From NCBI GenBank assembly GCA_035710515.1, contig DASTDE010000001.1, forward strand, positions 496,001-560,000: a stretch of DNA of 64,000 bases, read 5' to 3'. This DNA is from Candidatus Rubrimentiphilum sp. (GTDB lineage Bacteria; Vulcanimicrobiota; Vulcanimicrobiia; Vulcanimicrobiales; Vulcanimicrobiaceae). A model generated the notes under the pieces. The model ran no database searches. It was given only the letters and a program-made list of their open reading frames with translations, and had not been told where the DNA came from. Positions 8,916 through 17,829 of the stretch are shown here, piece by piece (position 1 is the stretch's first letter; each line of letters opens with the position of its first letter). The translations under genes and the position numbers were made by a program.

Positions 8916-10058
8916 TTACATTAAGTGGCCGCCGTCCTGAATCTCGTACCGGTCGCCGCGCCATGTGACGTCCGAGCCGAAGAAGGCGGCAATCCACGTT
9001 GCAAAGACGAGTGCATCGGCGGCCGGAATCAGCCAGGGCGCGAGATGCGTCTCGGGAGCGAACGTCTTGCGAGCCTCGTCATGGACGATGACTCGCAGCG
9101 TCACCGCGCCCGCAAGCGTCGCCCCCGCGAGGATCGGCGAGCGGTTGAGCAGCGCTGAAATGCACGCCAGCGGCAGCACGTAGGTTACGAGCGAACCGGC
9201 GAATCCTCGGGGACGCGACGCGCGGACGGTCCGTTGCCAGCGAAGATGGTGGAGCCAGAGCGTTCGAACATCCGGGTCGGCGACCGTCATGCGCACGACG
9301 TACGGGCAGAGCGCAATCTCGTAACCGGCCTCGGAGACGAGTTTGCCCAGCATGAAGTCGTCGCCGATAAATCCGCCCAGCGCCGCGAGCCCGCCGATCC
9401 GCTCGAGCGCTTCGCGGCGCACCGCCATTGTGGCCCCGAATGTGTAGGCCAGCGGCTCGATCATCAGAGCCACCAACACTGACGCCATAAAATGCTCGTT
9501 GACGATCGTCGCGCCGAGCTGCGGCGCGATTCCGTCCAGCGGCACCCCGCCATATAAACACGTTGCGGCGCCGACGCACGGGTCGCGGAAAGCCGAAGCC
9601 ACGGCCCTCAAGTATTCCGTTCCGACGCGAATGTCGCTGTCGGCGATGACCAGCACATCATGTTTGGCGCTACCGATCATGCCGAGCAGGTTCCCGATCT
9701 TTGGGTTCGGCGTCCTTACGCCGGAACTCGCGACAACGCACAGATCGCGCTCGGGAAACTCCTGAACGAGCCGGCGAGCCACGTCGAGTGCCGGGTCGAG
9801 CGGATCCCGCGCGCCGAAAATTACCTGGTATTGCGGATAGGTCTGCTCGCAAAACGAGCGCAGGTTCTCATAAAGCTGCGGCTCGCCGCCATGCAGCGGC
9901 TTGAGAATCGTGATCGGCGGGAGTGAAGCCGGCGGCGCAGGCGGAGAGCGCCGCCGAAAGCGACGCATGCCGGCAATCTCGGCAACGGAATACGCCAGCC
10001 CCGCGGCGGTTAGGGCAAGAGCGGTCGCAGCGGCGACGTCGCGCAGTTTAAACGCCAT
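8916..10058 (-). CDS. hpnI: Hopanoid glycosyltransferase HpnI
   Basis: 380 residues. A short N-terminal membrane helix is followed by a GT-A fold of the ceramide glucosyltransferase-like type (GT21), then two to three C-terminal membrane helices. Visible motifs are ILKPLHG, the DSDIRV metal-binding aspartates, GFIGDDFMLG, and HHLRWQRT, the (Q/R)xxRW-type motif. HpnI transfers N-acetylglucosamine to bacteriohopanetetrol; HpnK then deacetylates it. The gene overlaps hpnK by 11 bases, which supports the pairing. It is expected in the cytoplasmic membrane. Confidence 0.92.
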   Translation of the reverse strand: MAFKLRDVAAATALALTAAGLAYSVAEIAGMRRFRRRSPPAPPASLPPITILKPLHGGEPQLYENLRSFCEQTYPQYQVIFGARDPLDPALDVARRLVQEFPERDLCVVASSGVRTPNPKIGNLLGMIGSAKHDVLVIADSDIRVGTEYLRAVASAFRDPCVGAATCLYGGVPLDGIAPQLGATIVNEHFMASVLVALMIEPLAYTFGATMAVRREALERIGGLAALGGFIGDDFMLGKLVSEAGYEIALCPYVVRMTVADPDVRTLWLHHLRWQRTVRASRPRGFAGSLVTYVLPLACISALLNRSPILAGATLAGAVTLRVIVHDEARKTFAPETHLAPWLIPAADALVFATWIAAFFGSDVTWRGDRYEIQDGGHLM

Positions 10059-10908
10059 CGTGCGCCAAATCGCTGAAGCTGGCCGGCGTTATGTTCGATG
10101 TTTGCAGGTCGGCGATCACCGATCGGTCGATCAGCGCAGCGAATTCGCCGGCGTAGTCGGCATCGGGCGGATCGGCCTGCGCCCATCCTGCGGTCGCCGG
10201 GTGCGAATAGATCTCCGAGACTCCCGATGGCAGCTGAGCGATAAATCCGCGGAGCTGCTGCGCGTCCATGTGGCCGGAATCGATCATGCCAAAAACATAG
10301 TCGTTGGCTGCAAAGCCGTTTGCGCGCACGCGGCTTTTCATCAGGGCCAGCCACGGTGACAAGAAGATGCTCTGCGCGCAACGCGAGCCGAAATGTGTAC
10401 CTGTAGCGCGCCAGGCAGGCCCGAACGGTTCGTTCGGAATGCGAATCGCGCGCAACCCGAACTCGCGCCCGACTTTCATCATCAGCGAGAGTACTGTCGG
10501 ATGGACATGCATGTGATTTTGCGCATTGGCGTGGTCAAGCTGGAGTCCGGTTTGCGAAAATAGCCGAAACTGTTCCCGGATCTCATCTTCGAGCTGCCGT
10601 CGCACCCCTGGTTTGAAAAAGTAGCGAACGCCGGCCGCAAAGAGATTGGCTGCAAACCGGCCTTGCGAATCCACCAAGTCCGGAACGCGCTCGGCAGCCA
10701 GCGCCGGACGGCCGTTGACGAGCACCACGTGCAATCCGACGCGCAGCTTCGGCAAATGGCGAGCTCGCTCAACGGCGTCGGCCGTTTCGGGCGCCGCAAC
10801 CATCAGGCTGGCGGTCGACAAGATCCCGTGCAGGTGCGCCCGCTCGACGGCCTCGTTCACGGGAATCGCCAATCCGAAGTCGTCCGCGGTCACAATCAGG
10901 CGGCGCAT
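10048..10908 (-). CDS. hpnK: Hopanoid deacetylase HpnK (YdjC-like)
   Basis: 286 residues from the ATG at 10908, where the family N-terminus (RRLIVTADDFGL) begins; an in-frame GTG at 10935 would add nine unconserved residues. The TADDFG motif and the GLHVVLVNG histidine segment are the metal-binding signatures of the YdjC/ChbG deacetylase fold. HpnK removes the acetyl group from BHT-N-acetylglucosamine, giving BHT-glucosamine. It is divergent from idi2 with only 53 bases between starts, so both arms of the hopanoid locus must share one compact promoter region. Confidence 0.92.
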   Translation of the reverse strand: MRRLIVTADDFGLAIPVNEAVERAHLHGILSTASLMVAAPETADAVERARHLPKLRVGLHVVLVNGRPALAAERVPDLVDSQGRFAANLFAAGVRYFFKPGVRRQLEDEIREQFRLFSQTGLQLDHANAQNHMHVHPTVLSLMMKVGREFGLRAIRIPNEPFGPAWRATGTHFGSRCAQSIFLSPWLALMKSRVRANGFAANDYVFGMIDSGHMDAQQLRGFIAQLPSGVSEIYSHPATAGWAQADPPDADYAGEFAALIDRSVIADLQTSNITPASFSDLAHDGV

Positions 10909-10961
10909 CGCCGCTTCTTTCACCAAGGAACTCACGCGACCATCGAAGGAAGGCCGCAGAG

Positions 10962-12014
10962 ATGGAGGAGACGGTCGCTGACGGCACGGTCGCGCGCAAA
11001 GCCGACCACGTGCGTATAAACCTGGAAGGCGACGTCAATGCCAAGGGCGTCGGCAGCGGATTCGACGAGTACCGCTTCGTCAATTGTGCACTGCCGGAGA
11101 TCGATCTCGCCGAGGTCGATACGTCGACCACCCTGTTCGGCCGCAAGCTCGGTGCTCCGATTCTTATCTCGTGCATGACCGGCGGGACGGAAGAAGCCCG
11201 GGCCATCAACCATGTTCTCGCAAAGCTCGCGCAGGAACGTGGCCTTGCGATGGGACTCGGTTCGGCGCGCGCACTGCTGGAACGGCCGGAGCTCATCGAA
11301 ACGTTTGACGTGCGATCCGCTGCGCCCGACGTCTTGCTCTTCGCAAACCTCGGAGCGGTGCAACTCAACAAAGGCTACGGAGCCAGCGACTGCCGGCGTT
11401 TGCTGGATCTCTTGCGGGCCGACGCGCTGGTGTTGCATTTGAACGCGATTCAGGAAGCCGTGCAGCCCGCCGGCGATACGTGCTTTCGCGGATTGCTCGA
11501 AAAGATCGAAGAGCTGTGCGACGCGTTGAAAGCGCCGGTCATCGTAAAAGAAGTTGGCTGGGGCATCGCGCCCAAAGAAGTGCGCGCGCTTTTTAAAGCC
11601 GGCGTGGCGGCGGTGGACTTAGCGGGCGCCGGTGGAACCTCGTGGAGCGAAGTCGAGCGGCACCGCATCGAAGAGCCATGGCGCGCAAGCGTCGCGGGCG
11701 CGTTTGCCGGCTGGGGAATTCCCACGGCCGAATGCTTGCGCGCAGCTCGCAAGGCGCAGCCGAAGGGGATCCTGATTGCGAGCGGCGGCATTCGCAGCGG
11801 GCTCGACGTCGTGAAAGCCATAGCGCTTGGCGCCGATCTCGTTGGAATCGCCGGGCCATTCTTGCGCGCGGCGGCGAAAGGTTCGCAAGCGGTTGACGAT
11901 TTAGCTCGCGAGTACATCGAGGTGCTGCGGATCGCAATGTTCGGATTGGGCGAACGTACGCTGAACGACTTGCGCCGGACGAAGAGGCTGAGGCGAGCAG
12001 GTGAAGAGCTGTGA
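10962..12014 (+). CDS. fni: Type 2 isopentenyl-diphosphate isomerase
   Basis: 350 residues, typical of the FMN-dependent type 2 enzyme that interconverts IPP and DMAPP. Family segments in order: RKADHVRINL, ISCMTGG, GLGSARALLE, LHLNAIQE (Gln/Glu of the active site and magnesium site), VKEVGWG, LAGAGGTSWSEVE and ASGGIRSGLDVVKA. As first gene of the plus-strand hopanoid operon it supplies the C5 building blocks. The downstream hpnC starts at a GTG inside its last four bases. Idi genes are not a standard part of hpn clusters, so the placement suggests co-regulation of precursor balance with squalene synthesis. Confidence 0.95.
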   Translation: MEETVADGTVARKADHVRINLEGDVNAKGVGSGFDEYRFVNCALPEIDLAEVDTSTTLFGRKLGAPILISCMTGGTEEARAINHVLAKLAQERGLAMGLGSARALLERPELIETFDVRSAAPDVLLFANLGAVQLNKGYGASDCRRLLDLLRADALVLHLNAIQEAVQPAGDTCFRGLLEKIEELCDALKAPVIVKEVGWGIAPKEVRALFKAGVAAVDLAGAGGTSWSEVERHRIEEPWRASVAGAFAGWGIPTAECLRAARKAQPKGILIASGGIRSGLDVVKAIALGADLVGIAGPFLRAAAKGSQAVDDLAREYIEVLRIAMFGLGERTLNDLRRTKRLRRAGEEL

Positions 12015-12835
12015 CGAGCGCCGACGCGTACTGCCGCGAGCTGGCGACCAAGCATTACGAAAACTTCGCGGTGGCTTCGTGGTTTGTGCCGTCGGATCTG
12101 CGCTTGGATCTCATGCGCTTTTACGCGTTTTGCCGCACGACCGACGATCTCGGAGACGAAAGCCCCTCAAGGGAGTCCGCGCTCGCGGGTTTGGCGCGTT
12201 GGCGCGAAGAGACCGAAGCGCTATTCGCGGGCAAGGAGCCGGCGCACCCGGTACTGATAGCGTTGCGCGAAACGATCGCGCGTCATGGGTTGGAGGCGCA
12301 GCCGTTTTTGGATTTGATTTCGGCCAACGTGCAGGACCAAACCGTGCACTCGTATCAGGCGTGGCCGGAACTCCTTGGATACTGCATGCTGTCGGCGGCG
12401 CCGGTTGGCCGAGTGGTCTTGAAGATCTTCGGTCTGCACGACGGCGCGGCGCGAAAACTCTCCGACGACGTCTGCATCGGTTTGCAGCTGGCTAACCACG
12501 CGCAAGATGTGAGCCGAGATGTAAAGATCGGGCGCTCGTACCTGCTGCAAGAAGACGTCGACACAAGCGGCGTGCATGGGGCGGTGCGGGCGCTGGTCGA
12601 ACGCGCCCGGGCGCTCTTGGCGTCGGGCGAGAGTCTCGAAGCGATGACTCGCGGCGCCCTGCGCTTGCAGCTCGCGCTCTATCGCCTGGGAGGCTTGGCG
12701 ATTTGCGACGCGATCGAGCGCATCCAGTTCCGCACGGATGTAACGCGGCCGTCGGTATCGAAGGCGACGAAGGTGGCGCTTTTGATTCGGGCGGCGATTG
12801 CTTTGGCCCAGCGCAACGGCAGGACAGAGTGCTGA
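12011..12835 (+). CDS. hpnC: Hydroxysqualene synthase HpnC
   Basis: 274 residues, trans-isoprenyl diphosphate synthase (squalene/phytoene synthase) fold. The first aspartate-rich motif is RTTDDLGDE and the second is ANHAQDVSRD. In the HpnCDE route HpnC converts presqualene diphosphate to hydroxysqualene, which HpnE reduces to squalene. The start overlaps the fni stop (GTGA) and hpnD begins 7 bases before its end. Assignment to HpnC rather than HpnD rests on position and on the HpnC-like motif 2 (compare NILRDV in the next gene). Confidence 0.93.
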   Translation: MTSADAYCRELATKHYENFAVASWFVPSDLRLDLMRFYAFCRTTDDLGDESPSRESALAGLARWREETEALFAGKEPAHPVLIALRETIARHGLEAQPFLDLISANVQDQTVHSYQAWPELLGYCMLSAAPVGRVVLKIFGLHDGAARKLSDDVCIGLQLANHAQDVSRDVKIGRSYLLQEDVDTSGVHGAVRALVERARALLASGESLEAMTRGALRLQLALYRLGGLAICDAIERIQFRTDVTRPSVSKATKVALLIRAAIALAQRNGRTEC

Positions 12836-13689
12836 ACGCGCTCGCAGTCGAGCAGGAGGCCGAGCGTTTCTGCCGCGAGATGGCGCGCCGCGAGGCCAAG
12901 AATTTTTACTGGGGATTCATATCGCTGCCGCATGAGCAGCGTATTGCGATCTATTCGCTTTACGATTTTGCCCGCCAGGTTGACGACGAAGTCGACAGCG
13001 CGCCGCGCCCGGAACTGATTCCGCAACGCTTGTCGGCGCAACGCGAACGCGCGAGCGCTGCGGAACATTCGCCCGAGGCCGATCCCGTCATGTACGTCTT
13101 GTCGCGGGCGGTCGAGCGCTACAACATTCCGCAAGCTGAACTGCAAGCACTGATCGACGGAGTCGAACAGGACTTCACGCGCACGCGTTACGCGACGTGG
13201 CCCGAGCTGCGCGAATACTGCACGCTCGTCGCATCGATCGTCGGCCGCATGTGCGTCCGCATCTTCGGGTTTGACGATCCCGAAGCGCTCGACCGTGCCG
13301 ACGATTTGGGTCTTGCTCTTCAGATGACCAACATTCTGCGCGACGTACGCGAAGACGCCGGGATGGGACGCGTCTACCTGCCGCAAGAAGATTTGCAACG
13401 CTTCGGGGTCTCCGAAGACGATTTGCTGCGCGGCGAGCCGGGCGGATCGTGGGACGAACTGGTCGCGTTCGAGACGCGGCGCACGCGCGAGCTGTTTGAG
13501 AGCGGCTACGGCGTGCTGCGTTTCATTCCGCGGCGCGCGGCGGCGTGCGTGCAGACGATGGCCGGCATCTACGAGCGCATTCTCGAGAAGATCGAACGCG
13601 ATCCGCGCCTGCCGCTGCGCGAACGCGCGGCGCTTTCGAATGGAGAGAAGCTGCGCGTCGTCGTCTCCTCGTGGCTGCGCCCCGGATAG
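12829..13689 (+). CDS. hpnD: Presqualene diphosphate synthase HpnD
   Basis: 286 residues from the GTG at 12829, preceded by AGGA. The open frame extends upstream into hpnC, but that part has no homology. Both aspartate-rich motifs are intact: YDFARQVDDEVD near the N-terminus and QMTNILRDVREDAGMGR, followed by VYLPQEDL. HpnD couples two farnesyl diphosphates to presqualene diphosphate, the first committed squalene step in HpnCDE organisms. It overlaps hpnC by 7 bases and hpnE by 19. Confidence 0.95.
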   Translation: MLNALAVEQEAERFCREMARREAKNFYWGFISLPHEQRIAIYSLYDFARQVDDEVDSAPRPELIPQRLSAQRERASAAEHSPEADPVMYVLSRAVERYNIPQAELQALIDGVEQDFTRTRYATWPELREYCTLVASIVGRMCVRIFGFDDPEALDRADDLGLALQMTNILRDVREDAGMGRVYLPQEDLQRFGVSEDDLLRGEPGGSWDELVAFETRRTRELFESGYGVLRFIPRRAAACVQTMAGIYERILEKIERDPRLPLRERAALSNGEKLRVVVSSWLRPG

Positions 13690-14954
13690 CGGTAGCCGGC
13701 GGCGGCCTCGCCGGACTTGCCGCCGCCATGGAATTGCAGGATGCCGGCTGCAGCGTCGATCTCTTCGAACGGAGCCGCCTGTTGGGCGGCCGCGCCACTT
13801 CATTTGAAGTTGACGGCCACGAAGTCGATAACGGCCAGCACGTCTATCTCGCGTGCTGCACCGAGTTCGAGCGCTTTGTCGAGCGAGCCGGGATGGCGGA
13901 CGCGCTCTATCTCCAAGACCGGTTCGACGTCACGGTCTATTCGAAAGGGATCCGCAGCGGTCTGCGGGCGGCGAACTTGCCGGCGCCTTGGCATCTCCTT
14001 GCGCCGGTGGCGTCGTACAAATTCCTAAGCATTCGCGGAAAGATGCAATTGGCGCGCGCGCTTCTCGCGCTGATGCGCGAGCAGGCTGCGCCGTCCGGAA
14101 CTTTCGCGGCATGGCTGCGCGCGCACGGACAGGCAGAGGAGACGCTGCGTGCTTTTTGGGAGCCGTTCATGGTCCCCGCGCTGAACGCGCCGCTGGATCG
14201 CATGAGCGCCGCCGATGCGGCGTTCGTGATTTCAACCGCGTTTCTGCACGATCGCAACGCGGCGCGCTTTGGGTACTCGACCGTGCCGCTCGCCCGGATC
14301 ATGGAAGCCGCGGCGGCAAAGCTGAATGCGTTCCATCGCTCGACGGCGGTGTCGGGAGTCGAGTCGCACGACGGCACGGTGACGCTGCGCACCGTGAGCG
14401 GCGAGAGCGCGAACTTTGACGGCGCCGTGCTGGCGCTGCCGCCGCGCGCACTCGAGCGCGTGCTCGGCGATGCCGAGGGTTTTGGAGTAGATAGCTTGGA
14501 TGGTTATGAGGCGAGCGCGATCATGGACGTGCACTTGTGGCACGATCGCGGACGGCTGGATTTCGATTTCTGCGCGCTGCTCGATTCGCCGGTGCAGTGG
14601 ATCTTTCAGAAAGCTGACGGGTATCTGTGCTGCAGTTTGAGCGCCGCGGATGCGCTGGTCGCCAATCCGACCGCCGAAATGGTCGAGCGCGCATGGGGCG
14701 AAGTGTCGGCGGCGCTTCCGCAGCTCGCGGGAGCGCACTTGGTTCGTGGAGCTGCCACGCGGAATCCTGAGGGAACGTTTTCAGCCAAACCCGGCACGGT
14801 GCGCCCTGGAGCGCGCACGCGCCGGGAGAACGTAACGATCGCGGGGTCGTGGACTGCGACGGGCTGGCCGGATACGATGGAGTCGGCGGTTCGCAGCGGC
14901 ATCACGGCCGCTACTCTATTGATGGAACAGAACGCGTGGAAGACCCGGCGCTAA
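13671..14954 (+). CDS. hpnE: Hydroxysqualene dehydroxylase HpnE
   Basis: 427 residues from the GTG at 13671. The N-terminal VAGGGLAGLAAAMEL is a Rossmann FAD-binding loop and FERSRLLGGRATSF is the following amine-oxidase-type motif; TGWPDTMESAVRSG near the end is the C-terminal FAD contact. HpnE reduces hydroxysqualene to squalene with FAD. Frames further upstream within hpnD lack homology and were excluded. The 19-base overlaps at both ends show tight coupling in the operon. Confidence 0.93.
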   Translation: MAAPRIAVAGGGLAGLAAAMELQDAGCSVDLFERSRLLGGRATSFEVDGHEVDNGQHVYLACCTEFERFVERAGMADALYLQDRFDVTVYSKGIRSGLRAANLPAPWHLLAPVASYKFLSIRGKMQLARALLALMREQAAPSGTFAAWLRAHGQAEETLRAFWEPFMVPALNAPLDRMSAADAAFVISTAFLHDRNAARFGYSTVPLARIMEAAAAKLNAFHRSTAVSGVESHDGTVTLRTVSGESANFDGAVLALPPRALERVLGDAEGFGVDSLDGYEASAIMDVHLWHDRGRLDFDFCALLDSPVQWIFQKADGYLCCSLSAADALVANPTAEMVERAWGEVSAALPQLAGAHLVRGAATRNPEGTFSAKPGTVRPGARTRRENVTIAGSWTATGWPDTMESAVRSGITAATLLMEQNAWKTRR

Positions 14955-16825
14955 CTCAGTCCGTGAACTGGCTGCTGGAACGGCAATCTCCGGCGGGCTG
15001 GTGGACGGACGAGCTCGAGACCAACGTGACGATGACGGCGGAGCACGTGCTGCTGCTGCGTTTCTTGGGCATTCCGGTCGATCCGATCCGCGACGGCGCA
15101 ATCCGCCACATTCTGCACCACCAGCGAGAGGACGGATCGTGGGCGCTCTATTTCGACGGCCCCGCCGATCTCAGCACGACGATCGAAGCTTACGTCGCGC
15201 TCAAAGTGCTCGGCCTCGATCCTTCGCGCGACGAGATGCAGCGCGCGCTTGCGACGATTCGCGCGCTCGGCGGACTAGTGGAAGCGCGCGTCTTTACGAA
15301 GATTTGGTTGGCGCTCTTCGGCATCTATCCGTGGGACGGCATTCCGACGATGCCGCCGGAGATCGTGTATCTTCCGCCGTCCGTTCCGTTTAATCTGTAC
15401 TCGTTCTCGTGCTGGGCACGCGGAACGGTGGCGCCGCTGTGTATAGTGATCGCGCGCCGGCCGCGGCGCGACCTCGGCGTGGACGTCCGTGAGATCGTCA
15501 ACCCGGGAACCGAAACGCGCATGCACGCGGTGCCCGGCTCGGGCTGGTTGTGGTGGACGGATCAACTCTTGAAGCTGTACGAGCGCCTTCCATATAAACC
15601 GGGCCGCAATGCGGCCTGCACCAAGATGATCGACTGGGTCGTGCAGCGTCAGGAAGCCGACGGAAGCTGGGGCGGCATTCAGCCGCCGTGGGTGTACTCG
15701 CTGATCGCGCTGGACCTCGAGGGTTACGGCTTGGATCATCCGGTGATGCGCAAAGGCTTGCAAGGGATGCAAAGATTTGCCTTTGCCGATGAAACGGGTT
15801 GGCGCTTCCAAGCGTGCATGTCGCCCGTATGGGATACCGCATGGGCGATTCGCGCGCTCTTTCAAGCCGGTTTCCGCGCCGATCATCCGGCGATGCGCCG
15901 TGCGGTGGACTGGATGCTGGCCGAGCAAATTCCGGCGAACGCGTGGGGCGACTGGCAAGTGCGCTGCAAAGGCGAGCCGTGCGGCGGCTGGGCCTTTGAA
16001 TTCGACAACGATATCTATCCGGACATCGACGACACGGCGGTGATCGTGTGCTCGCTGCTCGAAGGCGGTGCCGGCCCGGCGGTGCAGGCTTCGATCGACC
16101 GCGCGGTTCGCTGGACGCTGGCGATGCGATCGAACAACGGCGCTTGGGCGGCTTTCGATCGCGACAACACCAGCGAGATTCTCTACAAAATGCCGTTTTC
16201 GGATTTCGGCGCCATGATCGATCCGCCGACCGAGGACGTCACCGCTCACGTGCTCGAGATGCTCGCGATGCTGGGACGCAACGAGCGCGATCCATACGTT
16301 TACGGCGGCCTGAAATATCTGCGTGAAACGCAGAAGCCGCGCGGACACTGGTTCGGACGCTGGGGCGTCAATCACATCTACGGAACGTGGTGCGTCGTGT
16401 CGGCGCTGGCGCAGCTGGGCAGCGGGCGCGATATGGTCGAGCGCGCGACCGAGTGGACGATCGCGGTGAGCAACAGCGACGGCGGGTGGGGCGAGAGCTG
16501 CCACTCGTACGACGACGAGACGTTTGCCGGCGTCGGCACGAGCACACCTTCGCAGACGGCGTGGGCGGTAATGACGCTGCAGTGGGCGGGCCTGGGAGAG
16601 CATCCGGCCGCGCAGGGCGGCCTGCGATTCTTGCGCGAGCGTCAGCGTCCCGACGGCACTTGGGACGAGCCGTCTTTCAGCGGCACGGGCTTTCCGCGCG
16701 ACTTTTATCTGAACTATCACATGTACCGCCATCTCTTTCCGATGATGGCCCTGGCCATGGACCGGTCGAAGGGGCCCGTGCAGGGGGGAATATCGCCGGA
16801 AAGCCAGCAGATAACCGTCTCATGA
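14936..16825 (+). CDS. shc: Squalene-hopene cyclase
   Basis: 629 residues from the GTG at 14936, close to the family norm. The catalytic DxDD motif is present as PDIDDTAV, and QW repeats are clear (QREDGSW, QEADGSWGG, SNNGAWAAF, SDGGWGES, RPDGTWDEPSF). The C-terminus ends with the conserved FPRDFYLNYHMYRHLFPM. It cyclises squalene to hopene/hopanol at the inner face of the cytoplasmic membrane. It overlaps hpnE by 19 bases and hpnH by 4 (ATGA). Also called hpnF. Confidence 0.97.
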   Translation: MEDPALTQSVNWLLERQSPAGWWTDELETNVTMTAEHVLLLRFLGIPVDPIRDGAIRHILHHQREDGSWALYFDGPADLSTTIEAYVALKVLGLDPSRDEMQRALATIRALGGLVEARVFTKIWLALFGIYPWDGIPTMPPEIVYLPPSVPFNLYSFSCWARGTVAPLCIVIARRPRRDLGVDVREIVNPGTETRMHAVPGSGWLWWTDQLLKLYERLPYKPGRNAACTKMIDWVVQRQEADGSWGGIQPPWVYSLIALDLEGYGLDHPVMRKGLQGMQRFAFADETGWRFQACMSPVWDTAWAIRALFQAGFRADHPAMRRAVDWMLAEQIPANAWGDWQVRCKGEPCGGWAFEFDNDIYPDIDDTAVIVCSLLEGGAGPAVQASIDRAVRWTLAMRSNNGAWAAFDRDNTSEILYKMPFSDFGAMIDPPTEDVTAHVLEMLAMLGRNERDPYVYGGLKYLRETQKPRGHWFGRWGVNHIYGTWCVVSALAQLGSGRDMVERATEWTIAVSNSDGGWGESCHSYDDETFAGVGTSTPSQTAWAVMTLQWAGLGEHPAAQGGLRFLRERQRPDGTWDEPSFSGTGFPRDFYLNYHMYRHLFPMMALAMDRSKGPVQGGISPESQQITVS

Positions 16826-17829
16826 GTACGCCCTTCGCGCAAAAAGCCGCCATCGCCAAATACGTCCTCAGCAAAAAGCTGGCCGGCGTCGAAAAATACG
16901 CGCTCGTGATGGAGCTCGAGCCGCTCTATCAGTGTAATCTCGCGTGCGCGGGCTGCGGCAAGATTCAACATCCGGCCGAGACGTTGCGCAAGCGGTTAAG
17001 TGTGGAGCAATGCCTGGCCGCGATCGACGAGTGCGGCGCGCCCGTCATTTCGATCGCCGGCGGCGAGCCGCTCGTCTATGAAGATTTGCCCGAGCTGGTG
17101 ACCGAACTCGTGCGCCGCAAGAAGGTCGTGATCGTCTGCACGAATGCGCTGCTGCTCGAGAAGAAGATCGACAAGTTCAAACCGTCCGCGTACTTTACGT
17201 GGATGATCCACCTGGACGGCATGCGTGAGCGCCACGATCAAGTCGTCTGCCGCGACGGCACCTTCGACAAGGCCATCGCCGCCATCAAAGTCGCCAAGGC
17301 GAAAGGTTTTCGCGTTGGAACGAACACGACGTTCTTCGACCCTGACGACGCCACCGCGATCCGCGGCGTGCTGGATTATCTGAACGACGAAATCGGCGTC
17401 GACGCGATGCAGATTTCGCCCGGCTATGCATACGAGAAGGCGCCCGACCAGGAACACTTCCTGGGCGTCGATCGGACGCGCGCGATCTTCAAGGAAGCCT
17501 TCGCCGGCGGCAAGCGCAAGAAGTGGCGCCTAAACCACAGCCCGCTCTATCTCGATTTCCTCGAGGGCAAATTCGACATGGAATGCACGCCGTGGGGCAT
17601 TCCGTCGTACTCGATTCTCGGCTGGCAGCGTCCGTGTTACTTGATGTCCGACGCGCCGTACGCGCAGACGTACAAAGAACTCATCGAGGAGACGGACTGG
17701 TCGCTCTACGGCCGCGGGAAGAATCCAAAGTGCGCAAACTGCATGGCGCACTGCGGTTACGAACCGACCGCCGTTCTCAAAACGACTGGTTCAATGAAGG
17801 AGAGCATTCGCGCGGCACTTGCCCACTGA
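16822..17829 (+). CDS. hpnH: Adenosylhopane synthase HpnH (radical SAM)
   Basis: 335 residues. The radical SAM cluster is C38, C42 and C45 in CNLACAGC, and ISIAGGEPL is the GGE SAM-binding motif. A C-terminal cysteine group (CANCMAHCGYE) matches other HpnH proteins. HpnH adds the 5'-deoxyadenosyl radical to diploptene, giving adenosylhopane, the first step of the C35 side chain. The ATG overlaps the shc stop; hpnA starts inside its last 11 bases. Confidence 0.95.
   Translation: MSTPFAQKAAIAKYVLSKKLAGVEKYALVMELEPLYQCNLACAGCGKIQHPAETLRKRLSVEQCLAAIDECGAPVISIAGGEPLVYEDLPELVTELVRRKKVVIVCTNALLLEKKIDKFKPSAYFTWMIHLDGMRERHDQVVCRDGTFDKAIAAIKVAKAKGFRVGTNTTFFDPDDATAIRGVLDYLNDEIGVDAMQISPGYAYEKAPDQEHFLGVDRTRAIFKEAFAGGKRKKWRLNHSPLYLDFLEGKFDMECTPWGIPSYSILGWQRPCYLMSDAPYAQTYKELIEETDWSLYGRGKNPKCANCMAHCGYEPTAVLKTTGSMKESIRAALAH

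Noticed and set aside
15275-16732. Long open frame antisense to shc (485 codons)
   Set aside because: It is a shadow of GC-rich codon bias: the product is Arg/His/Ala-rich, with no domain, and shc on the other strand is certain. Similar long antisense frames elsewhere were dropped for the same reason.
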